A stretch of 64,000 nt of DNA from DATMER01 sp963741305. GTDB lineage: Bacteria > Acidobacteriota > Thermoanaerobaculia > Multivoradales > UBA5704. A program made the translations under genes and the position numbers. The notes beneath the pieces are model-generated. The model had not been told where the DNA came from. It saw only the letters and a program-made list of their open reading frames with translations, and made no database searches. The number at the start of each line of letters is the position of its first letter. The first letter of the stretch is position 1. The stretch lies in assembly GCA_963741305.1 (NCBI GenBank), contig CAVUHL010000003.1, positions 806,001 through 870,000 on the forward strand, written 5' to 3'. Of the stretch, positions 16,436 to 23,972 are shown one piece after another.

Positions 16436-19228
16436 ATGCGCTCTACCCTTTGGCTCGCCATAGCGGCCATCCTGATCCTTCCGTCCGCGGTGTCCCCGGC
16501 ATTCGCCGCTCCGCAGCTCGTCCGTGTCCCCCAGGATGCCAAGGACGTTCAGACCGCCATCAATACCGTTGCCGACGGCGGAGTGATCGAGATTGCGGCG
16601 AACACTTACGCGACCCCGCCGAAGGGCTTCGTCATCTCCAACGAACGCAAGGGGTTTACCGTGCGCGCCGTGGGGACCGTGGTGCTCGACGGCGGTGGGG
16701 CCAACCTCCTCCTCCGCTACGAGAACGGCCAGCGCAGCCGGGGCAAGCTGGTCACCTTCGAGGGGATCACCTTCCGCAACGGCGCCTCTGTCACCGAGGG
16801 CTACGCCGGCGGGGTGACCCTGAGTGCCGCCGAAGGCCGGTTCGTGGGCTGCGTCTTCGAGGACAACACGGCCACGGGCAGGACGAGCGGGGGCGGCGCG
16901 GTAAGGGTGCTGGAGGGGAGCGATGCCAAGTTCGTGGGCACGGTCTTCCGGAACAACTCGTCACTCAACCGGGGAGGCGCCATCGAGGTGATCGTCTCGA
17001 CCGTGACCATTCAGGGCGGTGAGCTGACGGACAACCGTGTCAATCTGGCAGGTCACCAGGCCGCCTCCGCGGGCGGCGGCATCTACCTGTTCGACTCGAC
17101 CCTGATCGTCTCGGGCGCCCGGTTCCAGGGCAACCAGGCTGGCTGGGTCGGCGGCGCCATCTACGGCATAGGCCGCTGGATCGACCCGGTCTCGACGGCG
17201 AAGACCCTGGTGCAGGTGAGCCGCTCGACCTTCAACGCCAACTCGGCGGGTGGGACCATCCCATCGCCCGGTGCGACCACGGGAGGAGCCATCCATGTCG
17301 AGGACCAGTCTACTTTGGAGGTCGACTCGTCGGTTTTCACGGCCAACGTGGCCGAGTTCGGTGGCGCCATCGACAACTACCGGGCGGTCACGGACGTGCG
17401 CGGCTCCTGGTTCCAGGGCAATCGGGCGCCGCTCACCGGCAACGCCATCGGAGCCGGCGGGGCGATCTTCGCCAGCTCCCCTGACTTTGCGGATTCCTCG
17501 ACCGAGCTCGGCGCGATCAACCGCCGCTCCGCCCGGTTGACCGTTTCCGACACCCTGTTCCAGGGCGGCGGCACCGTGGCGCACACGGGCGGGTGTGTGC
17601 TGGTGGGGGGAGACGAGAGCCGCGCTTTTGGACAGAACGGGGTCCCGGCCGCGGGCACCCTGGAGGAGAACCGGGCGCGCGTGGAGATGCGGCGCACCGT
17701 GTTTTCCGATTGCGACGTGGCCACGGCCCCCCAGGGAGGCGCCGGCACGGGTGGTGCGGTCCAGGCCGCGCTCGTGGACCTGCTCATGGAAGACTCGCTG
17801 GTGATGGACTCGAACGCCCCGATCGCCGGTGGGGGCCTCGCCCTCGAGCGCGACTCGGTCGGAGTCATCTCCGGCACCACGTTCGCGAACAATGCGGCGC
17901 CGAACGGAGGCGCGCTGTTCCTCCATGGCTCTACTGCGCAGATCGCAGGGTCCACGTTCATCGGCAACCAGTCGCCTCAGGGCTCGGCCCTTTACACGAT
18001 CCCGCTGAGCCATCCCAGCCTTCCTAGAAACGTAGGTGGCCTCGTGTCCGGCTCGTTCTTCAGCGGCAACGGGGGGATCGCGGTCTGGGACAGCAACCCG
18101 GGCGGGGGACTGGTCAATGGGGTGCGCTACCACGGCAACCAGTTCTTCCCGGGAACCAACGTCTATGGCAGCAACTCCACCAACTTCGCCGGCATCAGCG
18201 TCGAGCAGCTCAACGGCCTGGCGCACAAGAGCGACGGCACCAACGTGCGCCTCTCCACGGCTCCCCGGCTCGGCACGGTGCTGGCGGTGCCGCCGTTCCT
18301 CGGGCCCGGCGCCCCCGGCGCGGGAGGGAAGTCTTTCCTGGCCTATGCCTGGAGCGGGAGCTCGGCCACGCTCGCCGGCCGGAGCCTGACCGCCAAGGCA
18401 GGGCTGCTGGAGGTCACCGCGGCCGGAGACCAGGCGCTCTCCGTGAATGGCGGTCCCGTGGATTCCGCCCGTACCGCTGCCTCCTCCTGCACCTCCGGCC
18501 CCTCCCTGTGCCTGAACGGCGACCGCTTTGTGGCCGAGGTGTCGTGGAAAGACTTCGAGGGCAACACCGGCGCGGGCCGGGCCGTCTCCCTCACCAATGA
18601 CACAGGCTACTTCTGGTTCTTCGATCAGGCCAACGTCGAGCTGGTGGTGAAGGTGCTGGACGGCCGCGGCGTCAACGGCAGCTTCTGGGTGTTCTACGGC
18701 TCGCTCAGCAGCGTCCAGTACACCCTGAAGATCACCGACACGGCGACTGGCCGGGTGCGGACCTACGCCAACCCCTCCGGCAAGATGGCCAGCGCAGCGG
18801 ATACCGGCGCCTTTGCGGCCAGCGCGGCTGCGGCGGCAGAAGCTGCACAGGAGGCCGCTGAGCCGATTGAGCTCAAGACTGCCGAGGCCGCCACCTGCGT
18901 GCCTGGTCCCACCGACCTCTGCCTGAACGGCCGCTTCCGGGTCTCCCTCTCCTGGAAGGCCCAGGGCAGCCAGGGAGCGGGGCAGGCCGTGCCTTTGACT
19001 TCGGACACTGGCACCTTCTGGTTCTTCCAGTCCAGCAACGTCGAGGTCGTGGTCAAGGTGCTCGACGGCACGCCGCTCAACGGCCATTTCTGGGTCTTCT
19101 ACGGCGCGCTGACCAATGTCGAGTACCAGATCACCGTCGTGGATACTCAGACAGGCCGGAGCGTCATTTACTCGAACCCGGCAGGGAGGATGGCAAGCGT
19201 AGGAGACACTTCGGCCTTGCCGAACTAG
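16436..19228 (+). CDS. Secreted right-handed beta-helix protein with tandem C-terminal domains
   Basis: 930 residues; TGAGGA precedes the ATG. Signal peptide about 1-25. Residues about 40-600 are a parallel beta-helix of the polymorphic-outer-membrane type with repeated GGA(I/V) and (F)xxN motifs (NRGGAIEV, GGAIYG, EFGGAIDNY, NGGALF). Two copies of a ~105-residue domain close the protein (about 685-795 and 820-930), each with C-x4-7-CLNG, SWK, DTG(Y/T)FWFF, VEL/VVVKVLDG and FWVFYG. This domain is common at the end of acidobacterial secreted proteins and may be a sorting or surface module. Function of the helix (adhesion or polysaccharide binding) is not determinable. Confidence 0.85.
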   Translation: MRSTLWLAIAAILILPSAVSPAFAAPQLVRVPQDAKDVQTAINTVADGGVIEIAANTYATPPKGFVISNERKGFTVRAVGTVVLDGGGANLLLRYENGQRSRGKLVTFEGITFRNGASVTEGYAGGVTLSAAEGRFVGCVFEDNTATGRTSGGGAVRVLEGSDAKFVGTVFRNNSSLNRGGAIEVIVSTVTIQGGELTDNRVNLAGHQAASAGGGIYLFDSTLIVSGARFQGNQAGWVGGAIYGIGRWIDPVSTAKTLVQVSRSTFNANSAGGTIPSPGATTGGAIHVEDQSTLEVDSSVFTANVAEFGGAIDNYRAVTDVRGSWFQGNRAPLTGNAIGAGGAIFASSPDFADSSTELGAINRRSARLTVSDTLFQGGGTVAHTGGCVLVGGDESRAFGQNGVPAAGTLEENRARVEMRRTVFSDCDVATAPQGGAGTGGAVQAALVDLLMEDSLVMDSNAPIAGGGLALERDSVGVISGTTFANNAAPNGGALFLHGSTAQIAGSTFIGNQSPQGSALYTIPLSHPSLPRNVGGLVSGSFFSGNGGIAVWDSNPGGGLVNGVRYHGNQFFPGTNVYGSNSTNFAGISVEQLNGLAHKSDGTNVRLSTAPRLGTVLAVPPFLGPGAPGAGGKSFLAYAWSGSSATLAGRSLTAKAGLLEVTAAGDQALSVNGGPVDSARTAASSCTSGPSLCLNGDRFVAEVSWKDFEGNTGAGRAVSLTNDTGYFWFFDQANVELVVKVLDGRGVNGSFWVFYGSLSSVQYTLKITDTATGRVRTYANPSGKMASAADTGAFAASAAAAAEAAQEAAEPIELKTAEAATCVPGPTDLCLNGRFRVSLSWKAQGSQGAGQAVPLTSDTGTFWFFQSSNVEVVVKVLDGTPLNGHFWVFYGALTNVEYQITVVDTQTGRSVIYSNPAGRMASVGDTSALPN

Positions 19229-19237
19229 AATCCGGGC

Positions 19238-20383
19238 ATGCGCCGCCCTGCGCTGCCTCTCCTGCTCTTCGCCGCCCTCGCCGTCCTGGGCGCCTCTCCC
19301 GAGGTGCGCCCAAGGATCCGCGGCCTCGGCGTGACGCCGGGCATCTTCTCCCCGGGCAAGTGGAACGCGATCACCGACGTGGAGGGGGTACGCGTCGGTC
19401 ACCGCACGCTGATCCGGGGCGAGTCCGTGCGCACCGGGGTCACGGCCATCCTCCCGCACGGCGGCAACCTCTTCCAGGAAAAGGTCCCGGCGGCGGTCTA
19501 TGTGGGCAACGGCTTCGGCAAGGCCGCGGGCTTCCTGCAAATCCAGGAGCTGGGGAACCTGGAGACCCCTGTCGTCCTCACCAATACTCTTGCGGTAGGC
19601 ACGGCGATCGAGGCGGTGGTGACCTGGACGCTGGAGCAGCCGGGCAACGAGGCGGTCCGCTCGGTCAATGCCGTGGTGGGTGAGACCAACGACGGCGACC
19701 TCAACGACATCCGAGGCCGGCACGTCACGGCCGCCGACGTGCGCGCAGCCATTACGGCCGCAATTTCTCCCACCGGAGGGGGACAGGTGGAGGAGGGCAG
19801 CGTGGGCGCCGGCACCGGCACTCTCGCCCTGGGATGGAAGGGTGGCATCGGCACCTCCTCCCGCGTCCTCCCCAGCGCCCTTGGTGGCTACACAGTGGGT
19901 GCGCTGGTCCAGTCAAACTTCGGCGGCGTGCTCCAGATCAATGGCGTCAGGGTAGGGGAGGCGCTCGGCCGCTACAGCTTCCGCGATCAATTGGAAAAAG
20001 ACCGGGGAGACGGCTCCTGCATGATCGTCATCGCCACGGACGCGCCGCTCTCCTCGCGCAACCTGGAGCGGCTGGCTCGAAGGGCCGTGCTCGGCTTGGC
20101 CCGCACGGGCTCGTTCATGAGCAACGGCTCCGGCGACTTCGTCATCGCGTTCTCCACCCGCAACCGCATCCCCTTCGAGCCCAGGGAGCGGACCCTGACT
20201 GTCGAGGAGCTGCACAACGACGCGATGAGCCCCCTCTTCCTGGCCGTCGTCGAAGCGGTCGAGGAGGCCGTCTACAACTCCCTGCTGCGGGCCACCGACG
20301 TGACCGGACACGGCGGGAACCGGGGCGAAGCCATTCCGGTCGACCGCCTGCGCGAGCTGTTGCTCCATCCAATGCTTCCATAG
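19238..20383 (+). CDS. P1-family peptidase (DmpA-like aminopeptidase/esterase)
   Basis: 381 residues with a signal peptide (PALPLLLFAALAVLGAS), so probably periplasmic. Family motifs: ITDVEGVRVGH near the N-terminus, VVGETNDGDLNDIRG, GSVGAGTGT, WKGGIGTSSRVLP (the region where DmpA-type precursors self-cleave to free a nucleophilic Ser/Thr) and GALVQSNFGG. These enzymes remove N-terminal residues, often D-Ala or beta-amino acids. It starts 9 bp after the beta-helix gene stop and may be co-transcribed with it. Confidence 0.92.
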   Translation: MRRPALPLLLFAALAVLGASPEVRPRIRGLGVTPGIFSPGKWNAITDVEGVRVGHRTLIRGESVRTGVTAILPHGGNLFQEKVPAAVYVGNGFGKAAGFLQIQELGNLETPVVLTNTLAVGTAIEAVVTWTLEQPGNEAVRSVNAVVGETNDGDLNDIRGRHVTAADVRAAITAAISPTGGGQVEEGSVGAGTGTLALGWKGGIGTSSRVLPSALGGYTVGALVQSNFGGVLQINGVRVGEALGRYSFRDQLEKDRGDGSCMIVIATDAPLSSRNLERLARRAVLGLARTGSFMSNGSGDFVIAFSTRNRIPFEPRERTLTVEELHNDAMSPLFLAVVEAVEEAVYNSLLRATDVTGHGGNRGEAIPVDRLRELLLHPMLP

Positions 20384-20437
20384 TCAACATTCTATTTTTT
20401 GTCAGCTCCTAAGCCGTTTCTCGTCGTTGCGGGTCGA

Positions 20438-20459
20438 AACCTCTCAAGGGAGAGAGGTT
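20438..20459 (+). other. Leader hairpin upstream of the small zinc-finger-like gene
   Basis: AACCTCTC, loop AAGGGA, GAGAGGTT: a perfect 8-bp stem about 75 bp before the ATG at 20536. It could be a leader structure or a site for a dimeric regulator; nothing decides. Confidence 0.3.
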
Positions 20460-20535
20460 GGCAAGAAGTTTGCGTCTTCCGGGTACGAGCGTCTCGGACG
20501 CCAAACGAGAAGACACCCGCAGCGCGGAGGACATC

Positions 20536-20793
20536 ATGGATCACCCGGTTTCCGAAAGTTGCTTGGAGCGGTTCGCATTCGGCAAGACCTCGCCGGCGGA
20601 GAACCGGTCCCTGGTTTCTCATCTCTTGAGGGGTTGCAGCTTCTGTTCGCGCAAGCTCGTGACGCTGATGCGTCCGGATGTCACTCCAGCGGCGTACGAC
20701 AGGGTATTCTCGCGGGTGGAGGGCTCGGTCGCCGACACCTGGAGCGCCCTCCGGCGAGAGGACTTCCAGGTCGCCCTTGCCGAGGCCAGGTAG
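20536..20793 (+). CDS. Small H-x4-C-x2-C protein (zinc-binding anti-sigma-like domain)
   Basis: 85 residues from ATG 20536 with GGAGG six bases upstream. The motif SHLLRGCSFCSR gives H-x4-C-x2-C after an E-x-F-A-F-G-K-T helix, like the zinc-binding anti-sigma (ZAS) pattern with one residue more between His and Cys. The same motif (HLLKGCEAC) heads the TPR protein at 21934-23292. The rest (YDRVFSRVEG...) continues like the region after the motif in that family. It has no membrane segment. A soluble regulator or scaffold is the best guess. Confidence 0.72.
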   Translation: MDHPVSESCLERFAFGKTSPAENRSLVSHLLRGCSFCSRKLVTLMRPDVTPAAYDRVFSRVEGSVADTWSALRREDFQVALAEAR

Positions 20794-20797
20794 CCGA

Positions 20798-20820
20798 GGC
20801 CCGGTAGAGCTTTCCGGGCC
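20798..20820 (+). terminator. Hairpin after the small zinc-finger-like gene
   Basis: GGCCCGG, loop TAGAGCTTT, CCGGGCC, 5 bp after the stop. A pyrimidine-rich stretch ending CCTTTTTC follows 20 bp later, so it is a possible but not ideal intrinsic terminator. Confidence 0.45.
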
Positions 20821-20848
20821 CCTGCCCGTTCCCCCTCCTTTTTCATCT

Positions 20849-20864
20849 GGGGTAGGATCACCCC
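20849..20864 (+). promoter_or_regulatory. Inverted repeat over the ribosome site of the FitA-like antitoxin
   Basis: GGGGTAGGATCACCCC ends one base before the ATG at 20865. The 5-bp arms GGGGT/ACCCC enclose the presumed Shine-Dalgarno AGGA. Position fits antitoxin autoregulation, known for FitAB-type pairs, but the arms are short. Confidence 0.35.
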
Positions 20865-21098
20865 ATGGCCCACCTGATTCTGCACGATGTCGATCCCGAG
20901 GTCATGGAGGAGCTGCGCCGCCGCGCCGACCTGCGCGGGCGCGACATCGAGACTGAGGCCAAGACGGTTTTGGAAGATACCCTGGGTTTTTCCCGTATCC
21001 GGGCCCTGGTCCAGGCGCGGCGCATCCGTGAGGGGATCGTGGCCCGTGGCCTGACTTCCAGCGCAGGGCTCCTCAGGACGGAAAGGGAACGGCGATGA
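20865..21098 (+). CDS. FitA-like ribbon-helix-helix antitoxin
   Basis: 77 residues. The N-terminal ribbon (AHLILHDVDPEVMEELRRRA) followed by two helices (RDIETEAKTVLEDTLG) is the FitA/Arc-type fold. The C-terminal part (RIREGIVARGLTSSAGLL) would wrap the toxin. The stop overlaps the VapC start by ATGA, the usual order and coupling for type II toxin-antitoxin pairs. It probably represses its own promoter as a complex with the toxin. Confidence 0.88.
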   Translation: MAHLILHDVDPEVMEELRRRADLRGRDIETEAKTVLEDTLGFSRIRALVQARRIREGIVARGLTSSAGLLRTERERR

Positions 21099-21520
21099 GG
21101 CGCTACGTGGTGGACGCCAGCGTGGCGGCCCAGTGGTACTTCCCCGAGGAGCACACCGAGGCCGCCGAGTCGCTGCTGGAGATCGCCAAGATCGAGCTCG
21201 TCGCGCCCGACCTCCTGCATGTGGAGATGGCGGTCCTGGTGCGCGAGCGGGTCCGCCGCGGGGAGATCGACCTTGGTACGGCCGAGCGTGTGCTGGAGGC
21301 GCTCCGCAAGGCCCCGGTCGAAGTGAAGGCGTCCTCCGACTTGGCGCAGCAGGCCCTCTCGCTCTCCCTCCGCGAGGGGCTCGGCCTCTACGATGCCTTC
21401 TACCTGACACTCGGCATGCAGGCCGGCTGCCCCGTGGTCACCGCGGACCCCCGGCTCATGGACCTCCTCCGCGACACCCCCTTCGCCGGGCACGTGCTCT
21501 GGATCGCCGATCTGACCTGA
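21095..21520 (+). CDS. VapC-family PIN-domain toxin (ribonuclease)
   Basis: 141 residues. PIN acidic residues are in place: Asp7 (YVVDASVA), Glu44 (LLHVEMAVL), Asp100 (LGLYDAFYL) and Asp118 (VVTADPRL), forming the Mg(II) site that cleaves RNA. Coupled to the FitA-like antitoxin by a 4-bp overlap. All catalytic residues are intact, so it looks functional. Confidence 0.93.
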   Translation: MRRYVVDASVAAQWYFPEEHTEAAESLLEIAKIELVAPDLLHVEMAVLVRERVRRGEIDLGTAERVLEALRKAPVEVKASSDLAQQALSLSLREGLGLYDAFYLTLGMQAGCPVVTADPRLMDLLRDTPFAGHVLWIADLT

Positions 21521-21529
21521 TGCACCATC

Positions 21530-21937
21530 ATGACGATCGACGACGAGGTCCGGAGGGCGGCGAAGCTGCTGGAGGCCATGATCCAGGCGACCGGGACGTC
21601 CAGTGAGGAGTTGGAGGGGCAGCTGGAGGCCGCACCGGGCTACATCGGGCGCCTCCTGTCGGGCCGGGTCGAGCTGAAGCTCCGGCACATCCTGGCCATC
21701 CTGCGGATTCTCGAGATCGAGCCTGTCCTGTTCTTCCAGACCCTTTATCCGGAGGCCGGCCCGGCCGGCGGTACGGTGCGGCTCGACGAGCTGCGCCAGC
21801 GCCTGGACGCTCTCGGGATGAATGAGAAGGTGGGAGAGATCTCGCCGCCGAAGCTGGCCGTCGGGAGGGAGGATCTGGAAAGGCTTGTGCAGGGAGCGGT
21901 GCAAGCGGCTCTATCCCGGCGGAAGCCGGAGGGCTAG
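21530..21937 (+). CDS. XRE-like helix-turn-helix protein
   Basis: 135 residues. The first ~75 residues form a helical HTH domain (SSEELEGQLEAAPGYIGRLL, then SGRVELKLRHILAIL), where S-G-R-V matches the end of a recognition helix. A Pro-rich linker and a C-terminal helix (REDLERLVQGAVQAAL) follow. It lies 9 bp after VapC and may be transcribed with it, either as an accessory regulator or by chance. Its stop shares the sequence CTAG with the convergent TPR gene. Confidence 0.72.
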   Translation: MTIDDEVRRAAKLLEAMIQATGTSSEELEGQLEAAPGYIGRLLSGRVELKLRHILAILRILEIEPVLFFQTLYPEAGPAGGTVRLDELRQRLDALGMNEKVGEISPPKLAVGREDLERLVQGAVQAALSRRKPEG

Positions 21938-23292
21938 CCTGTCCGCGGGATGGGCTCGCTCTCCAGGCGGTCCAACTCGGTGGCGACCGCCTGAAGCACT
22001 GCCTTGGTGACCTGCTCCCTTACAACGGCCTCGCGCAGCATGAGCAGCGCTGCAATGGCTTCGCGGCGGATACCCCGCTCTCGGAAGACCGAAACCGTCT
22101 CGTCGAGGAGGGCGAGGATCTCCCGGGTGCGTCCCTGATCCAGCCAGAGCGCTGCCAGATCGAGTGAGACGATGGCCATGTCGTAGGGCAGGCCGATCTC
22201 TTCATAGCCTGCCCGGACCTCACGAAACGCCTGATCCGCTACAGCCCGTTCCCCCATGCCCAGGGCGATCCGTCCTTCCAGCCAGCGCGCCTTGGTTCGG
22301 TCGATGCGGCCGCCGTGAGAGGCGTAAAGGGCTCGGCTCCGCTCCAGGAGGGGGCGTGCCTCCTCGTGGCGGCCGCTATCGACCAGGTGGCACAAGAGGT
22401 TGTGCACCACGTTCAGGACGAGGTGAGGCTCCCGGTCTGCATCCATCAGCGCCAAGCCCTGTCCAAGCAGCCGCACCGCCTCCTCGAGGTCGAGGGCATA
22501 GGCTGCCGTGTTGCTCTTGCCGATCAGAGCGCGTCCCGCCTCATGGCTTTCGCCCAGCTTCCAATAGATGCCGAAAACCCAATTGAGAAGTTGAGACGCC
22601 TCCTCGAAGCGCCGCTGAGCGATGCGAAGCGACGCGGTCAGATCCAGAAGACGGGCGAGGAGGCGCGGATCGCCGGTGCCCTGACTGCTCCGCTCCAGGG
22701 CGAGGGCGAGGTCGGCGTCCGCTTCCGCGAGATCACCTACGACGCGGCGGGCGTTCCCCAGGCCCGCCCTGGCCCTCGCCTGGAAATCGGCGAGAGCTCG
22801 GGGATCACGGGATTCCGGCCCGATCTGCTCGGACAGGCTTACTGCCAGGGACGCGGCCGCCAGCATCCCGTCGGGGTCGCTGAAGCGCAACTCGCTGCTT
22901 CTGGCGAGAGCGGCCTCACAACGCTCCCAGTCGCGAATCGCCCGAGCTTCGGCATCAAGTACCTTCGGAGTCGGCACCTCGCGCAAGAACGATTCCTCCC
23001 GATCACGCTGGGATTCACGGCGCTCCCGTGCCAGAGCCGCGGCGTACCGGCGAGCGGCTGCAAAGGCCCGGAAGAGTGGAAAGTCGTATTCCGAACCGAC
23101 TTGAACAGGTGTGTCGGGAATGAGGCTCGGCTGAAGGATCACAGTGGCGAGAGGCTCCATCTCCTTGCGGCAGGCCTCGCAACCCTTCAGGAGATGAACC
23201 ACGATCCGGGCGGACTCATGAGCCGATAGCTCGCCCAGAAGAAAGCGCTCCAACTCGGCCGATTGAGGATGGTGGATGCGGTATCCGGCCAT
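21934..23292 (-). CDS. H-x4-C-x2-C domain protein with TPR repeats
   Basis: 452 residues from ATG 23292. An adjacent ATG (23295) sits too close to GGGAGG, and the longer TTG start would place that ribosome site inside the gene. N-terminal zinc-finger-like motif VVHLLKGCEACRKEM follows LERFLLGELSAHE. The remainder is helical repeats (ADADLALALERS, FEEASQLLNWVFGIYWKLGE, LEEAVRLLGQGLALMD, ILALLDETVSVFRERG) of TPR type. The layout is frequent in Thermoanaerobaculia and looks like a scaffold or regulator. No membrane segment. Confidence 0.82.
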   Translation of the reverse strand: MAGYRIHHPQSAELERFLLGELSAHESARIVVHLLKGCEACRKEMEPLATVILQPSLIPDTPVQVGSEYDFPLFRAFAAARRYAAALARERRESQRDREESFLREVPTPKVLDAEARAIRDWERCEAALARSSELRFSDPDGMLAAASLAVSLSEQIGPESRDPRALADFQARARAGLGNARRVVGDLAEADADLALALERSSQGTGDPRLLARLLDLTASLRIAQRRFEEASQLLNWVFGIYWKLGESHEAGRALIGKSNTAAYALDLEEAVRLLGQGLALMDADREPHLVLNVVHNLLCHLVDSGRHEEARPLLERSRALYASHGGRIDRTKARWLEGRIALGMGERAVADQAFREVRAGYEEIGLPYDMAIVSLDLAALWLDQGRTREILALLDETVSVFRERGIRREAIAALLMLREAVVREQVTKAVLQAVATELDRLESEPIPRTG

Positions 23293-23411
23293 CATCCCTC
23301 CCAAGGAAAAAAAAGTACTCCTCTATCATTGTCTCACAGTTCGCACGGAGGGCCGCAAGGCTCCTTGGGGCGACCGCCGGCCGCCCTGAAGGGAGGAAGG
23401 ATCGAGGTGTG

Positions 23412-23654
23412 CTAGCCGCCGCCCTGGCCGCCGTTCGGGTCGATCAGGATGCCCGTTCTGGAAGTGGCGGACTTGAGGTTCTCTCCGTTGGCAACTGGCC
23501 ATAGACGCTCCACCCAATTCCAGAGCCGGTCCAGCAGACCCTCCTGAATGGCAACGACCCTCTCCGCCGGCCTGGCGGCAGCCGGGAGAGCCATGCCGAG
23601 GCCAATGATCAGTACGACGGCGAGGGTGAGACCACGATACGAATTGCGGGACAT
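23412..23654 (-). CDS. Small secreted protein, unknown
   Basis: 80 residues from ATG 23654, preceded by GGAGGAGGA. The signal peptide (LTLAVVLIIGLGMALPAAA) is followed by an amphipathic helix (LLDRLWNWVERLWP) and a tail ending GILIDPNGGQGGG. No cysteines. I do not know the family; the Trp-rich amphipathic helix could contact membranes. It follows the TPR gene start by 120 bp in the same direction, so it would be expressed from its own promoter upstream. Confidence 0.72.
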   Translation of the reverse strand: MSRNSYRGLTLAVVLIIGLGMALPAAARPAERVVAIQEGLLDRLWNWVERLWPVANGENLKSATSRTGILIDPNGGQGGG

Positions 23655-23972
23655 GGTAATCCTCCTCCTCCGAGAGTCCGCCGGAGCCCCCATGGCTCCG
23701 TGCCCGCGGAAGTGCTCAGGCTTCAGAAGTTCCGGCTGCGCGATCGAAAAACTCTGGAACGGCCTGTAGGGATCATCAGCGCCAACAAAAAAACAAATTA
23801 CCCATAAAGAGAATAGCATGGCCGGTTCCTCTATCTGGGAAGTGCAGCGTTTGGGCCATACCGGGAACATCCGGCTTGACGCAGGTATCGGCAGGGGTAT
23901 AGAAGAGGGGCACGTCGTCAGTGAAGCAGTAGGCAGCATTTGCCTCGGAGCGCTCCGGAGGGCCTCGTGAGG
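23655..23972. other. Divergent intergenic region, no gene
   Basis: 318 bp between the small secreted protein (minus) and the HD-GYP gene (plus). It contains an A-rich patch (CAACAAAAAAACAAATTACC near 23782) unlike the surrounding G+C-rich DNA, which is where promoters for both genes would be expected. No convincing -35/-10 pair, hairpin or ORF was found. Confidence 0.5.
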
